A stretch of 22,989 bases of DNA. Origin: CALCHX01 sp035761165. GTDB lineage: Bacteria > Gemmatimonadota > Gemmatimonadetes > Gemmatimonadales > Gemmatimonadaceae. Shown here one piece after another: positions 1 to 9,224 of this stretch (position 1 is its first letter; the number at the start of each line of letters is the position of its first letter). The translations under genes and the position numbers were made by a program. The stretch spans positions 1 to 22,989 of the forward strand of contig DASTRO010000066.1 in NCBI GenBank assembly GCA_035761165.1, in the 5' to 3' direction. A model generated the notes under the pieces. The model saw nothing but the letters and a program-made list of their open reading frames with translations, was not told where the DNA came from and ran no database searches.

Positions 1-47
1 GACGGGGATCGACCCGTCGCCCGGTGGCGTGGAGCGCACGCGGCGTA

Positions 48-236
48 CTACCGCTCCTCGGTCACCGCCTGCTGACGCTTGCGGAAGTAGAAGCGGTCCA
101 GCAGCCACGTGCCGGGGATGAGGAAGAGCGGCGTGAGGAAGGAGACGAGCAGCGTGTTGATCCAGATGAGCGCCATGTAGTAGGAGCCCATCCCGAGCCC
201 GGCCCACAACGTCCCGAATACACTGTGCGATTCCAC
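48..236 (-). CDS. Small two-helix membrane protein, unknown function
   Basis: This 62-residue protein is read from a GTG at 236 to a TAG at 48. It has two hydrophobic stretches, roughly residues 8-32 and 36-46, followed by a basic, polar tail (RFYFRKRQQ) that suggests a cytoplasmic C-terminus. A GAGG stretch about 10 bases upstream of the GTG could be a ribosome binding site. I do not recognise a family. It is the only gene pointing left and is divergent from tilS, so the 114 bases between them would have to carry promoters both ways. Its amino acid make-up (few Arg/Ala/Gly runs, good membrane segments) is unlike the Arg/Pro-rich shadow frames nearby, which is the main reason to believe it. 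It may be an inner-membrane accessory peptide; no function is inferred. Confidence 0.6.
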   Translation of the reverse strand: MESHSVFGTLWAGLGMGSYYMALIWINTLLVSFLTPLFLIPGTWLLDRFYFRKRQQAVTEER

Positions 237-350
237 GGCGTAGCCTCAAGTTGGAGGTGCGAGCGATAACATACAGACGCCGCGCGCCCGCTTCCAGTCC
301 ACTCGCGCGATGCGCCGCCCCACCACGTTCGTCCCATCGTCGCGAGGACC
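237..350. promoter_or_regulatory. Divergent intergenic region, possible promoters
   Basis: This gap separates the leftward small membrane gene from rightward tilS. The stretch GATAACATACAG at about 265-276 is the only AT-rich island in otherwise very GC-rich DNA. On the minus strand it offers TATGTT (273-268) as a possible -10 element for the small gene. I cannot find a convincing -35 hexamer at 16-18 bases spacing in either direction, so this is a likely promoter region rather than a mapped promoter. Confidence 0.3.
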
Positions 351-1655
351 GTGCCCACCGCACCGCCGCCCGAGCTGCTGACCGCGCTGGATCGCGTCTG
401 CGGACGCGCCCCGCGGCTGCTGCTCGCCGTCTCCGGCGGGCTGGACTCCATGACGCTGCTCCATGCGGCGGCCGCCTGGCGCCCGGCCGGGGTGAGGCTC
501 GTCGTCGCCACCTTCGATCACGGCACGGGTGCGACGGCGCGGCGGGCGGCGGCGCTGGTCGTGCGCGAGGCGCGCGCCCTGGGTCTGCCGGTGGTCCGGG
601 GGTGGGCGCGCCGGCCCGGCCGCGACGAGGCGACCTGGCGACGCCAGCGCTGGCGCTTCCTCCGCCGTACCGCGCAACGTGCCCGGGCCCGGGTCGTCAC
701 CGCGCACACGCGCGACGACCAGGTGGAGACGGTGTTCCAGCGACTGCTGCGCGGCGCCGGGGCGCGCGGGCTCGCGGGGCTGGCCGCGCCGTCGCCGGTC
801 CTGCGGCCCTGGCTGGGCGTGCCGCGGGCCGTGCTCCGCGCCTGGGCGGAGCAGCACGGCGTGCCGTACGTGGACGACCCGTCGAACGTCTCGCGGCGCC
901 ACCAGCGAAATCGGGTGCGCCTGGAGCTGCTGCCGGCGCTACGGCGCGTGCGCCCGACGATCGATCGGGAGCTGCTCGTCCTCGGCCGGCGGGCCGCCGG
1001 GTGGCGGCGGGAGGTGGAGCGGGTCGTGGAGGTGCTGGCCCCGCGACGGGGAGGCGGCGGTCTCTACGTTGCCAGGGCGGCGCTCCGGGGATATTCTCCC
1101 GAGGAGCTGGCGGTGCTCTGGCCGGCGGTGGCCGCGCGCGCGCGCGTGCGACTGGACCGGCGGGGAACTCGGCGGCTGGCAGAGTTTACAATTACGGCAG
1201 GGCGCACGGGCCGTGTGCCGCTCGCGGGCGGCGCGGAGGTCGTGGCCCTGCCGCACCACTTTCTGGTGCGGCGCCGGGCGCCGCAGCGCTGGACCCTGCA
1301 ACCGCTGGGCGACTCGGATCGTCTTGGCGAGTGGCGGCTGCGGCGGGTGGAGGCGACCGAGTGGGCGCGGGCACCCGACGACCGGTGGCGGGCAGCGCTG
1401 CCCGCGGAGGCACGACTGACGGTACGGAGCTGGCTGGCGGGCGACCGCATCCTGCGCGAGGGCGCCGGGTCGGCACGCCGTGTGAAACGATTCTTTGCGG
1501 ACGCCGGGATTCCCGGCCCGCTGCGCACCGGGTGGCCGGTGGTCCTCGCCGACGGCGAGGTTGTCTGGATTCCTGGGGTCTGCCGCAGTGCCGCGGCAAC
1601 CGCCCGGCCCGGCCGGCCGGCAGTGCTCTATCTCTGTGATTGGTGCCCCTGCTGA
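351..1655 (+). CDS. tilS: tRNA(Ile)-lysidine synthase
   Basis: TilS converts cytidine 34 of the CAU anticodon of a tRNA-Ile to lysidine, using ATP and lysine, so the tRNA reads AUA and is charged with isoleucine. The 434-residue protein has the PP-loop ATP-binding motif SGGLDS at residues 28-33, then TFDHGTG, and an AHTRDDQVET segment typical of the family. The C-terminal region (VKRFFADAGIP, then GEVVWIPGVCRS) matches the small C-terminal substrate-binding domain, so the protein looks complete. The start is GTG with a GAGGA just upstream at very short spacing; no better start fits the N-terminus. The 3' end overlaps hpt. The tilS-hpt-ftsH order is the same as in many Firmicutes, supporting all three calls. 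Confidence 0.95.
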   Translation: MPTAPPPELLTALDRVCGRAPRLLLAVSGGLDSMTLLHAAAAWRPAGVRLVVATFDHGTGATARRAAALVVREARALGLPVVRGWARRPGRDEATWRRQRWRFLRRTAQRARARVVTAHTRDDQVETVFQRLLRGAGARGLAGLAAPSPVLRPWLGVPRAVLRAWAEQHGVPYVDDPSNVSRRHQRNRVRLELLPALRRVRPTIDRELLVLGRRAAGWRREVERVVEVLAPRRGGGGLYVARAALRGYSPEELAVLWPAVAARARVRLDRRGTRRLAEFTITAGRTGRVPLAGGAEVVALPHHFLVRRRAPQRWTLQPLGDSDRLGEWRLRRVEATEWARAPDDRWRAALPAEARLTVRSWLAGDRILREGAGSARRVKRFFADAGIPGPLRTGWPVVLADGEVVWIPGVCRSAAATARPGRPAVLYLCDWCPC

Positions 1656-2199
1656 CGCCGCGGCGGACCCGCGGCTGGATGGCCGCCCGTTGCGTCGAGT
1701 GGCCTTCGACGAGACCGAGCTCGCCACGCGCGTCGCCGCGCTGGGTGCCGACATCACGGCGGCCTACCCGGACGGTGACCTGCTGGTGCTCGGGCTCCTC
1801 AAGGGGAGCTTCATCTTCCTGAGCGACCTGGTGCGGCAGATCCGGCGGCCGCTCCAGGTGGACTTCCTGGTCGCCTCGAGCTACGGGAATGGCACCGTCT
1901 CGAGTGGCACCGTCCGGCTGCTCTACGACCCCGAGACGCGGCTCGAGGGGAAGCACATCCTGCTCGTCGAGGACATCGTGGACTCCGGGCGGACGCTGGG
2001 CCGCCTCGTCGACCTCCTCGAGGAGCGGGGCCCGAGCTCGCTGGAGATCTGCGCCCTGCTGCACAAGCACGTGGCGACGCACCTGAGCCGCGAGCCGCGG
2101 TTCGTCGGCTTCGACGCCCCCAACGAGTTCCTCGTCGGATACGGCCTCGATCACGCCGAGAACTTCCGGCATTTACCTTATATTGCGAGTCTGCAATAG
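1636..2199 (+). CDS. hpt: Hypoxanthine phosphoribosyltransferase
   Basis: This enzyme salvages hypoxanthine and guanine by transferring phosphoribose from PRPP, giving IMP and GMP. From the GTG at 1636 it is 187 residues, normal for bacterial HPRT (about 180). The frame is open further upstream to 1495, but that part is Arg/Pro-rich tilS shadow, so I reject the longer form. Diagnostic segments are GLLKGSFIF near the N-terminus and the PRPP-binding loop EDIVDSGRT at residues 112-120. A late tyrosine- and phenylalanine-rich C-terminal part with DAPNEFLVGYGLD is also typical. It overlaps tilS by 20 bases, implying coupled translation, and its last codons overlap the putative ftsH promoter and operator. 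Confidence 0.93.
   Translation: MIGAPADAAADPRLDGRPLRRVAFDETELATRVAALGADITAAYPDGDLLVLGLLKGSFIFLSDLVRQIRRPLQVDFLVASSYGNGTVSSGTVRLLYDPETRLEGKHILLVEDIVDSGRTLGRLVDLLEERGPSSLEICALLHKHVATHLSREPRFVGFDAPNEFLVGYGLDHAENFRHLPYIASLQ
2179..2198 (+). promoter_or_regulatory. Putative ftsH promoter with overlapping inverted repeat
   Basis: TATATT at 2179-2184 matches the -10 consensus at five of six positions and stands out in this GC-rich DNA. No good -35 hexamer is visible around 2156-2162. A perfect 6+6 inverted repeat, TATTGC-GAGTCT-GCAATA at 2181-2198, overlaps the -10 and the expected start point (about 2190-2192). That is a typical repressor operator position. It lies across the last codons of hpt and about 27 bases before the ftsH ATG. 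It does not match the CIRCE/HrcA operator. Function is inferred from position only. Confidence 0.35.
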
Positions 2200-2224
2200 C
2201 GGGCTGCAGTCACCGCGAGAGGCC

Positions 2225-4195
<1,971 letters not shown>

Positions 4196-4206
4196 GCGCC
4201 GGGGAC

Positions 4207-4250
4207 GAGGGAAGAGGGAAGAGGGAAGAGGGAAGAGGGAAGAGGGAGGG
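4207..4250 (+). repeat. AAGAGGG heptanucleotide tandem repeat
   Basis: Five perfect copies of AAGAGGG run from 4212 to 4246, with a partial GAGGG before them and AGGG after. The strand is all purine for 44 bases. It sits 12 bases after the ftsH stop and runs directly into a perfect hairpin. The seven-base unit is not a codon multiple, and copy number could vary by slippage. Confidence 0.9.
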
Positions 4251-4304
4251 AACGGCGACACGAAGTATCCCGTCGCCGTTCCTCCTCTCTCCTCCCTCCT
4301 CCCT
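4251..4304 (+). repeat. Hairpin with 9-bp perfect stem followed by pyrimidine tract
   Basis: AACGGCGAC (4251-4259) is perfectly complementary to GTCGCCGTT (4272-4280), with a 12-base loop. The stem is flanked by the purine tract on the left and an almost pure pyrimidine tract (4281-4304) on the right. The two tracts can pair imperfectly, making a palindromic element of roughly 98 bases (4207-4304). It ends in TATTTTG. It could act as an ftsH terminator (stem followed by four T), as a mobile palindromic repeat, or both; the sequence does not decide. Confidence 0.75.
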
Positions 4305-4309
4305 ATTTT
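4304..4309 (+). promoter_or_regulatory. Possible -10 element of a leaderless folP promoter
   Basis: TATTTT lies six bases before the folP ATG (4316). No Shine-Dalgarno sequence precedes that ATG (the leader is TGTCCCC). A -10 element at this distance would start transcription at or next to the A of the ATG, giving a leaderless mRNA. There is no recognisable -35 in the pyrimidine tract upstream, so the call is tentative. Confidence 0.25.
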
Positions 4310-4315
4310 GTCCCC

Positions 4316-5176
4316 ATGCCCTGGCAGCTCCGCACGCGCACCCTCGACCTCGACCGACCCGTCGTCGTCGGGATCGTCAACGTCACGCCGGACAGCTTCA
4401 GCGACGGCGGGCAGCACGACACGCCCGCGGCGGCGCTGGCGCATGCCCAGCGGCTCGTGGCCGACGGGGCGGACGTGCTCGACGTGGGCGGCGAGTCCAC
4501 CCGGCCACAGGGCGCCGTGCCGGTGAGCGCCACGGAGGAGCGCGCACGGGTGGTCCCGGTCGTGCGTCTCCTGCGCCGAGAGCTCCCCGACGTGCCGGTG
4601 AGCGTGGACACGGTGAAGGCCGAGGTCGCGCAGGCCGCGCTGGACGAGGGCGCGGAGGTGATCAACGACGTCTCGGCCTTTCGCCTGGACCCCCGGATGG
4701 GCGAGATTTGCGCGCGGGCGGGGTGCGGGGTGATCCTGATGCACTCGCGCGGCGCGGTGCACGACATGGCCACGTTCGCCCATGCGGACTACGACGGCGA
4801 CGCGGTGGACGTGGTGCTCGCCGAGCTGCGCGAGGGCGTGGACGTCGCGATGCACGAGGGCGTCGCCGCGGCGCGGATCGCCGTCGACCCGGGGATCGGG
4901 TTCGCGAAGCGCCCGGCCGCCTCGCTCGCCATGCTGGCGGCGCTCCCGCGGCTCGGCGCGTGGGGCTTCCCGGTGCTGGTGGGCGTGTCGCGCAAACGAT
5001 TCATCGGAGAGATCACGGGCGTGAGGGAGCCGCAGGAGCGGGTGCACGGAACCACGGGCGCGAACGTCGCCGCGCTCTGCCTGGGCGCGCGCCTCTTCCG
5101 CGTCCACGACGTGCGCGCCGCGCGACAGGCGCTGGACGTGGCCTGGGCGGTGCTCCGGGCGGGGGCTCCGGCGTGA
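4316..5176 (+). CDS. folP: Dihydropteroate synthase
   Basis: FolP condenses p-aminobenzoate with dihydropterin pyrophosphate to form dihydropteroate in folate synthesis and is the sulfonamide target. The 286-residue protein has the expected blocks: GIVNVTPDSFSDGG at 19-32, DVGGESTRP at 56-64, a VSVDTVKAEV strand, EVINDVSAF, the DPGIGFAK loop, and GVSRKRFIG at 223-231. Length and motif order are those of a complete TIM-barrel enzyme. The ATG is the first in-frame start after the repeat element and lacks a ribosome binding site. Its stop overlaps the cdaA GTG by four bases (GTGA). No other folate genes are present in the window. Confidence 0.95.
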   Translation: MPWQLRTRTLDLDRPVVVGIVNVTPDSFSDGGQHDTPAAALAHAQRLVADGADVLDVGGESTRPQGAVPVSATEERARVVPVVRLLRRELPDVPVSVDTVKAEVAQAALDEGAEVINDVSAFRLDPRMGEICARAGCGVILMHSRGAVHDMATFAHADYDGDAVDVVLAELREGVDVAMHEGVAAARIAVDPGIGFAKRPAASLAMLAALPRLGAWGFPVLVGVSRKRFIGEITGVREPQERVHGTTGANVAALCLGARLFRVHDVRAARQALDVAWAVLRAGAPA

Positions 5177-5973
5177 GCTTCCTCGACCAGTTCCGCTTCC
5201 TCGAGGTCGGCTGGCGCGACGTGATCGAGGTCGCGCTCGTCGCCTACGTCATCTACCGCGTCCTGCTGCTGGTCCACGGCACGCGCGCCGTGCAGATGCT
5301 GGTGGGCGTGCTGGTGCTCGTCTTCGTCTACGCGCTGGCGTGGCTGCTGAAGCTGACGATGATCCTGAGCGTGCTCGGGAAGCTCTTCTTCTTCGCCCCG
5401 TTCGCCGCCGTGGTCCTCTTCGCACCCGAGCTGCGGGCGGCGCTGGCCCACCTGGGCCAGGCGCGGCTGCGCCTCTTCCGCCGGATGGAGGCGAGCGAGG
5501 TGGCCGAGGAGATCGCCGATGCCGTCGAGCGGCTGAGCCGGTCGGGGATCGGGGCGATCATCGCCGTGGAGCGCGAGGTGGGGCTGAGCGACTACGTGCA
5601 GTCCGGCTCCGAGGAGCAGGCCAAGGTCTCCGCCAACCTGCTGACGACGATCTTCACGCCGTACTCGCCGTTGCACGACGGCGCGGTGATCATCCGCGGC
5701 GACACGATCATCGGCGCCGGGTGCATCCTGCCGCTCACGCAGGCGCAGATCGTGGACCGCTCGCTCGGCACGCGTCATCGCGCCGCGCTCGGGCTGTCGG
5801 AGGAGACGGACGCCATCGTCATCGTGGTCTCGGAGGAGACGGCGACGATCTCGGTGGCCATGATGGGCGTGCTCGAGCGCCCGCTGACGCCGGGACAGGT
5901 GCGCGACCTGCTCGCCGGGAAGACGCTGCGCCGCCCGACGATGGAGCAGCCCGTCGTGACGGCCACCGCCTGA
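5173..5973 (+). CDS. cdaA: Membrane diadenylate cyclase CdaA (c-di-AMP synthase)
   Basis: CdaA makes the second messenger cyclic di-AMP from two ATP; c-di-AMP usually controls potassium and osmolyte uptake and cell-wall homeostasis. From GTG 5173 the protein has 266 residues, close to the usual 270-280. The frame is open much further upstream but that part is shadow of ftsH and folP. Three hydrophobic segments (about 17-35, 38-58, 62-84) precede the DAC domain. The catalytic motifs are intact: DGA at 169-171 in LHDGAVII and RHR at 201-203 in GTRHRAALG. The gene overlaps folP (GTGA), so translation is coupled. The regulator cdaR and glmM, its usual partners in Firmicutes, are not next to it, and no c-di-AMP phosphodiesterase is in the window. 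Confidence 0.94.
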   Translation: MSFLDQFRFLEVGWRDVIEVALVAYVIYRVLLLVHGTRAVQMLVGVLVLVFVYALAWLLKLTMILSVLGKLFFFAPFAAVVLFAPELRAALAHLGQARLRLFRRMEASEVAEEIADAVERLSRSGIGAIIAVEREVGLSDYVQSGSEEQAKVSANLLTTIFTPYSPLHDGAVIIRGDTIIGAGCILPLTQAQIVDRSLGTRHRAALGLSEETDAIVIVVSEETATISVAMMGVLERPLTPGQVRDLLAGKTLRRPTMEQPVVTATA

Positions 5974-5989
5974 GCGAGGGCGGCCGGTC

Positions 5990-7945
5990 CTGCTCCGCAC
6001 CGGCTCGCGGCGGCCCGCGCTGGCCACGGCGCTCGGCGCCGCGCTTCCGCTGCTCGCCATCTACGTCGCCACGCTCGCGCCGGGCGTCACCCTGTGGGAC
6101 GCCGGCGAGCTGATCGCCGCGGCCCACACGCTGGGTATACCGCACCCGCCGGGCACGCCGCTGTTCGTCGTCGCGGCACGCACGTGGTCGGTGCTGCTCG
6201 GCGCGCTGCCGCCGGCGCTGGCCACCAACCTGCTCTCGGCGGTGAGCACCGCGGCGGCCTGTGGCGCCCTCGCCGCGTGCTGCAGCCGCTGGCTGCGCTC
6301 GGGGTGGGCGGGCGCCGCGGCGGGCCTCGGCGCCGGGCTGATGGCGACCGTCTGGCGCAACGCCACCGAAACCGAGGTGTACGCGCTGGCGCTCTGCCTG
6401 GCCGCGCTCACGCTGCTCGCCGCCGACGCCGCCGGCCGGCACGGCGGTGCGCGACGGCTGGTGCTGGTGGCGTACCTGCTCGCGCTCGCGGTGCCGCTGC
6501 ATCTCTTCGCACTGGTGGCCGCGCCGGCGGCGGTGCTGCTGGCGGCCTCCGACGCCGACGGCCGGCTGCGCCGCCGTGACGCGCTGCTGCTCGGCGGGGC
6601 CGCGGTCGTGGCCGCGGGCGTCGGGACGATGCGACCGTGGGTAGTGGCGGTCGGCCTGGCGGCGATGCTGGGCGCCGGTCTCACCGGCCGCACCCGCGCG
6701 CTGCCGCTCGGCGCGATCGGCGCGATCGTGCTCGGCGCGTCGGCCGTGCTGGTGCTACTGCTGCGGGCCCGGCACGACCCGGTTCTCGACCAGGGGAACC
6801 CGGCGACCTGGCGCGCGCTGGCGGACGTGCTGGCGCGGCGGCAGTACGCGGTGCCCGGGCTCTGGCCGCGGCAGGCGCCGCCGTGGCTGCAACTCGGCAA
6901 CCTGATCGAGTATGCCGACTGGCAGGTCGCGCTGTCGCTCGGCCCCGACCCCGCGCCCACCTGGGGGCGGACACTGGCCACCGTGGCGTGGGCGCTGCTC
7001 GGGCTGGTGGGCTGCCGGGCGCACCGGCGCCAGGACCGGCGGAGCTGGCGCGCGCTGCTCGTGCTGCTGTTGGGCGCGAGCGTGGGCGTGGTGGCCTACC
7101 TGAACCTGCGGGCCTCCCCCTCGTACGGCGACGGCTTCCTGCCGCCCGGGGCGCCGCGTGAGGCGCGCGAGCGCGACTACTTCTTCACCTTCGCCTTCTG
7201 GAGCTGGGGCGCATGGGCCGGGATCGGCGCGGTGACCCTCGCCACGCGCCTGGCACGCGGGCGCGCGTGGGTGGGCGTGCTGGTCGCGCTCCTCCCGGCG
7301 GCGCTCAACTGGCGGGCCGTGGACCGGGCACGTGGGCCGGACGCGCGACTGGCGCGTGACGCCGCGCGCACGCTCCTGCTCCCCCTGCCGCCCCGGACCG
7401 TGCTGCTGACGGGCGGCGACAACGACAGCTACCCGCTCTGGTACCTGCAGCAGGTGGAGGACACGCGGCGCGACGTGACGGTGATCGTCACGCCGCTGCT
7501 GCCGGCGGAATGGTATCGCGCCGAGCTGCGCCGGCGGGGGACGCTTCGCGGCGAGGCGGCGACGCGGTGGCTGGGCACACCGGCCACGATCGCCGGCATC
7601 GCCACGACCGCGGCCGCCGCGGGGCGGCCGGTGGTGACCACCGGCTGGGTGGCCGACACGCTGCGCGCGCGCGCCGGCGCGTGGGACACCGTGGGGCCGT
7701 GGTACGTGCTGCAGGCATCCTCGCGGGCCGCTGGCACGGCGGGCGGGCCGCCCGTTGCCATCGGCCGCCTGCCGTCCGCGGCGTTCGCGGCTCGGCTGGC
7801 CGCCCCGCAGCTGGGTGGTGGGCGCGTCCCGGACTCCAGCGACCCCGCCTCACGCGTCGTTCGGCGACTGCTCGCCTGCGCCGGCACCGAGGCCTCCGAG
7901 ACGCCCGGTGCCGGCTCCCTTGCCTCGATCTGTAACCGGCGGTAA
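5990..7945 (+). CDS. DUF2723 (TMEM260-like) multi-spanning membrane protein
   Basis: The N-terminal signature of the DUF2723 family is clear: TLWDAGELIAAAHTLGIPHPPG, with DAGE at residues 37-40 and IPHPPG at 50-55 when counted from 5990. Many hydrophobic helices follow. A soluble C-terminal part has LLTGGDNDSYPLWYLQQVE, also typical. Human TMEM260 is an O-mannosyltransferase, so a glycosyltransferase using a lipid-linked sugar is a reasonable guess, but bacterial members are poorly characterised. The first ATG/GTG/TTG in this frame is at 6191, downstream of the conserved signature, and the frame is closed by a TGA at 5957. I therefore propose CTG 5990, about nine bases after GAGGG (5976-5980), as start, giving 651 residues. 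CTG 6020 or a near-cognate codon further in would also fit. Start confidence is low; family confidence is good. Confidence 0.8.
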   Translation: MLRTGSRRPALATALGAALPLLAIYVATLAPGVTLWDAGELIAAAHTLGIPHPPGTPLFVVAARTWSVLLGALPPALATNLLSAVSTAAACGALAACCSRWLRSGWAGAAAGLGAGLMATVWRNATETEVYALALCLAALTLLAADAAGRHGGARRLVLVAYLLALAVPLHLFALVAAPAAVLLAASDADGRLRRRDALLLGGAAVVAAGVGTMRPWVVAVGLAAMLGAGLTGRTRALPLGAIGAIVLGASAVLVLLLRARHDPVLDQGNPATWRALADVLARRQYAVPGLWPRQAPPWLQLGNLIEYADWQVALSLGPDPAPTWGRTLATVAWALLGLVGCRAHRRQDRRSWRALLVLLLGASVGVVAYLNLRASPSYGDGFLPPGAPREARERDYFFTFAFWSWGAWAGIGAVTLATRLARGRAWVGVLVALLPAALNWRAVDRARGPDARLARDAARTLLLPLPPRTVLLTGGDNDSYPLWYLQQVEDTRRDVTVIVTPLLPAEWYRAELRRRGTLRGEAATRWLGTPATIAGIATTAAAAGRPVVTTGWVADTLRARAGAWDTVGPWYVLQASSRAAGTAGGPPVAIGRLPSAAFAARLAAPQLGGGRVPDSSDPASRVVRRLLACAGTEASETPGAGSLASICNRR

Positions 7946-7956
7946 GTATCAATGTT

Positions 7957-8636
<680 letters not shown>

Positions 8637-8640
<4 letters not shown>

Positions 8641-9224
8641 TCGAGGACGACGCGGCCTTCCGCCTGACGCCGCTGGACGTGCGGCGCTACGAGTTCGGTA
8701 CGGCGCTGCGCGGCTACGACAAGCAGCGCGTGGACGAGTTCCGCGAGCTGCTGGCCGGGGAGCTGGAGCGGCTCGCGCGCGCCAACCAGGAGCTGGAGCA
8801 GAAGGCCCGCAACTTCCACGAGCAGCTGCGCGCCTTCCGCGAGCGCGACAAGGCGATCAACGACGCGCTCGTCTCGGCGCAGCAGCTGCGGAGCGAGATC
8901 CGCGAGCAGGCCGAGCGCGAGGCGCAGCTGCTGCTGCGCGAGGCGCAGGCCGAGGCCGACCGCCTGCTGGCCAGCCTGCAGGCCGACCAGCGCCGGCTCC
9001 AGGACGAGCTGGCGGCGCTCGACCGGATGCGGCGCGCGCAGCTCGCGCAGCTGCGCGCGCTGGTGGAGCGCCAGCTGAACGAGATCGTCGCCGCCGAGCA
9101 CGCGATGAGCCTGGCGCTGGAGCGCGACGAAACCGGGGCGGTGGAGCTGGAGCCCGGGCGCACCGACCCGCGTCCGTCGTATCCGACGCCGGCCTGGCTG
9201 CGCAAGGTGGACGACGCGACATGA
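8637..9224 (+). CDS. divIVA: DivIVA-domain coiled-coil protein
   Basis: From ATG 8637 the protein has 195 residues. The N-terminal segment LTPLDVRRYEFGTALRGYDKQRVDEF (residues about 10-35, seen in two parts) is the DivIVA membrane-binding/lipid-sensing domain: LTP, a DV-F pattern and the GYD-VD-F motif. A long Glu/Arg/Gln/Leu-rich coiled coil follows to about residue 160, then a short variable tail. DivIVA proteins sit at curved membrane (poles, septa) and recruit division or growth machinery. The longer open frame upstream is shadow of yggS and is excluded. ATGA overlaps at both ends couple it to yggS and to the phosphorylase gene. Position next to yggS and just before ileS strongly supports the assignment. 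Confidence 0.9.

Noticed and set aside
1..18. Hairpin GACGGG/CCCGTC, as a tRNA T-arm or a terminator of the minus-strand gene
   Set aside because: The loop does not fit a T-loop, no other tRNA arms are visible, and the window edge hides any T-run. It may be chance.
251..1639. Plus-strand open frame of 462 codons overlapping tilS
   Set aside because: Ala/Arg/Gly-rich without motifs; the tilS frame has all family signatures.
2181..2198. CIRCE (HrcA) element upstream of ftsH
   Set aside because: Arms and spacing differ from the CIRCE consensus; only a generic inverted repeat can be claimed.
4212..4246. CRISPR-like array
   Set aside because: The unit is seven bases with no spacers; it is a simple tandem repeat.
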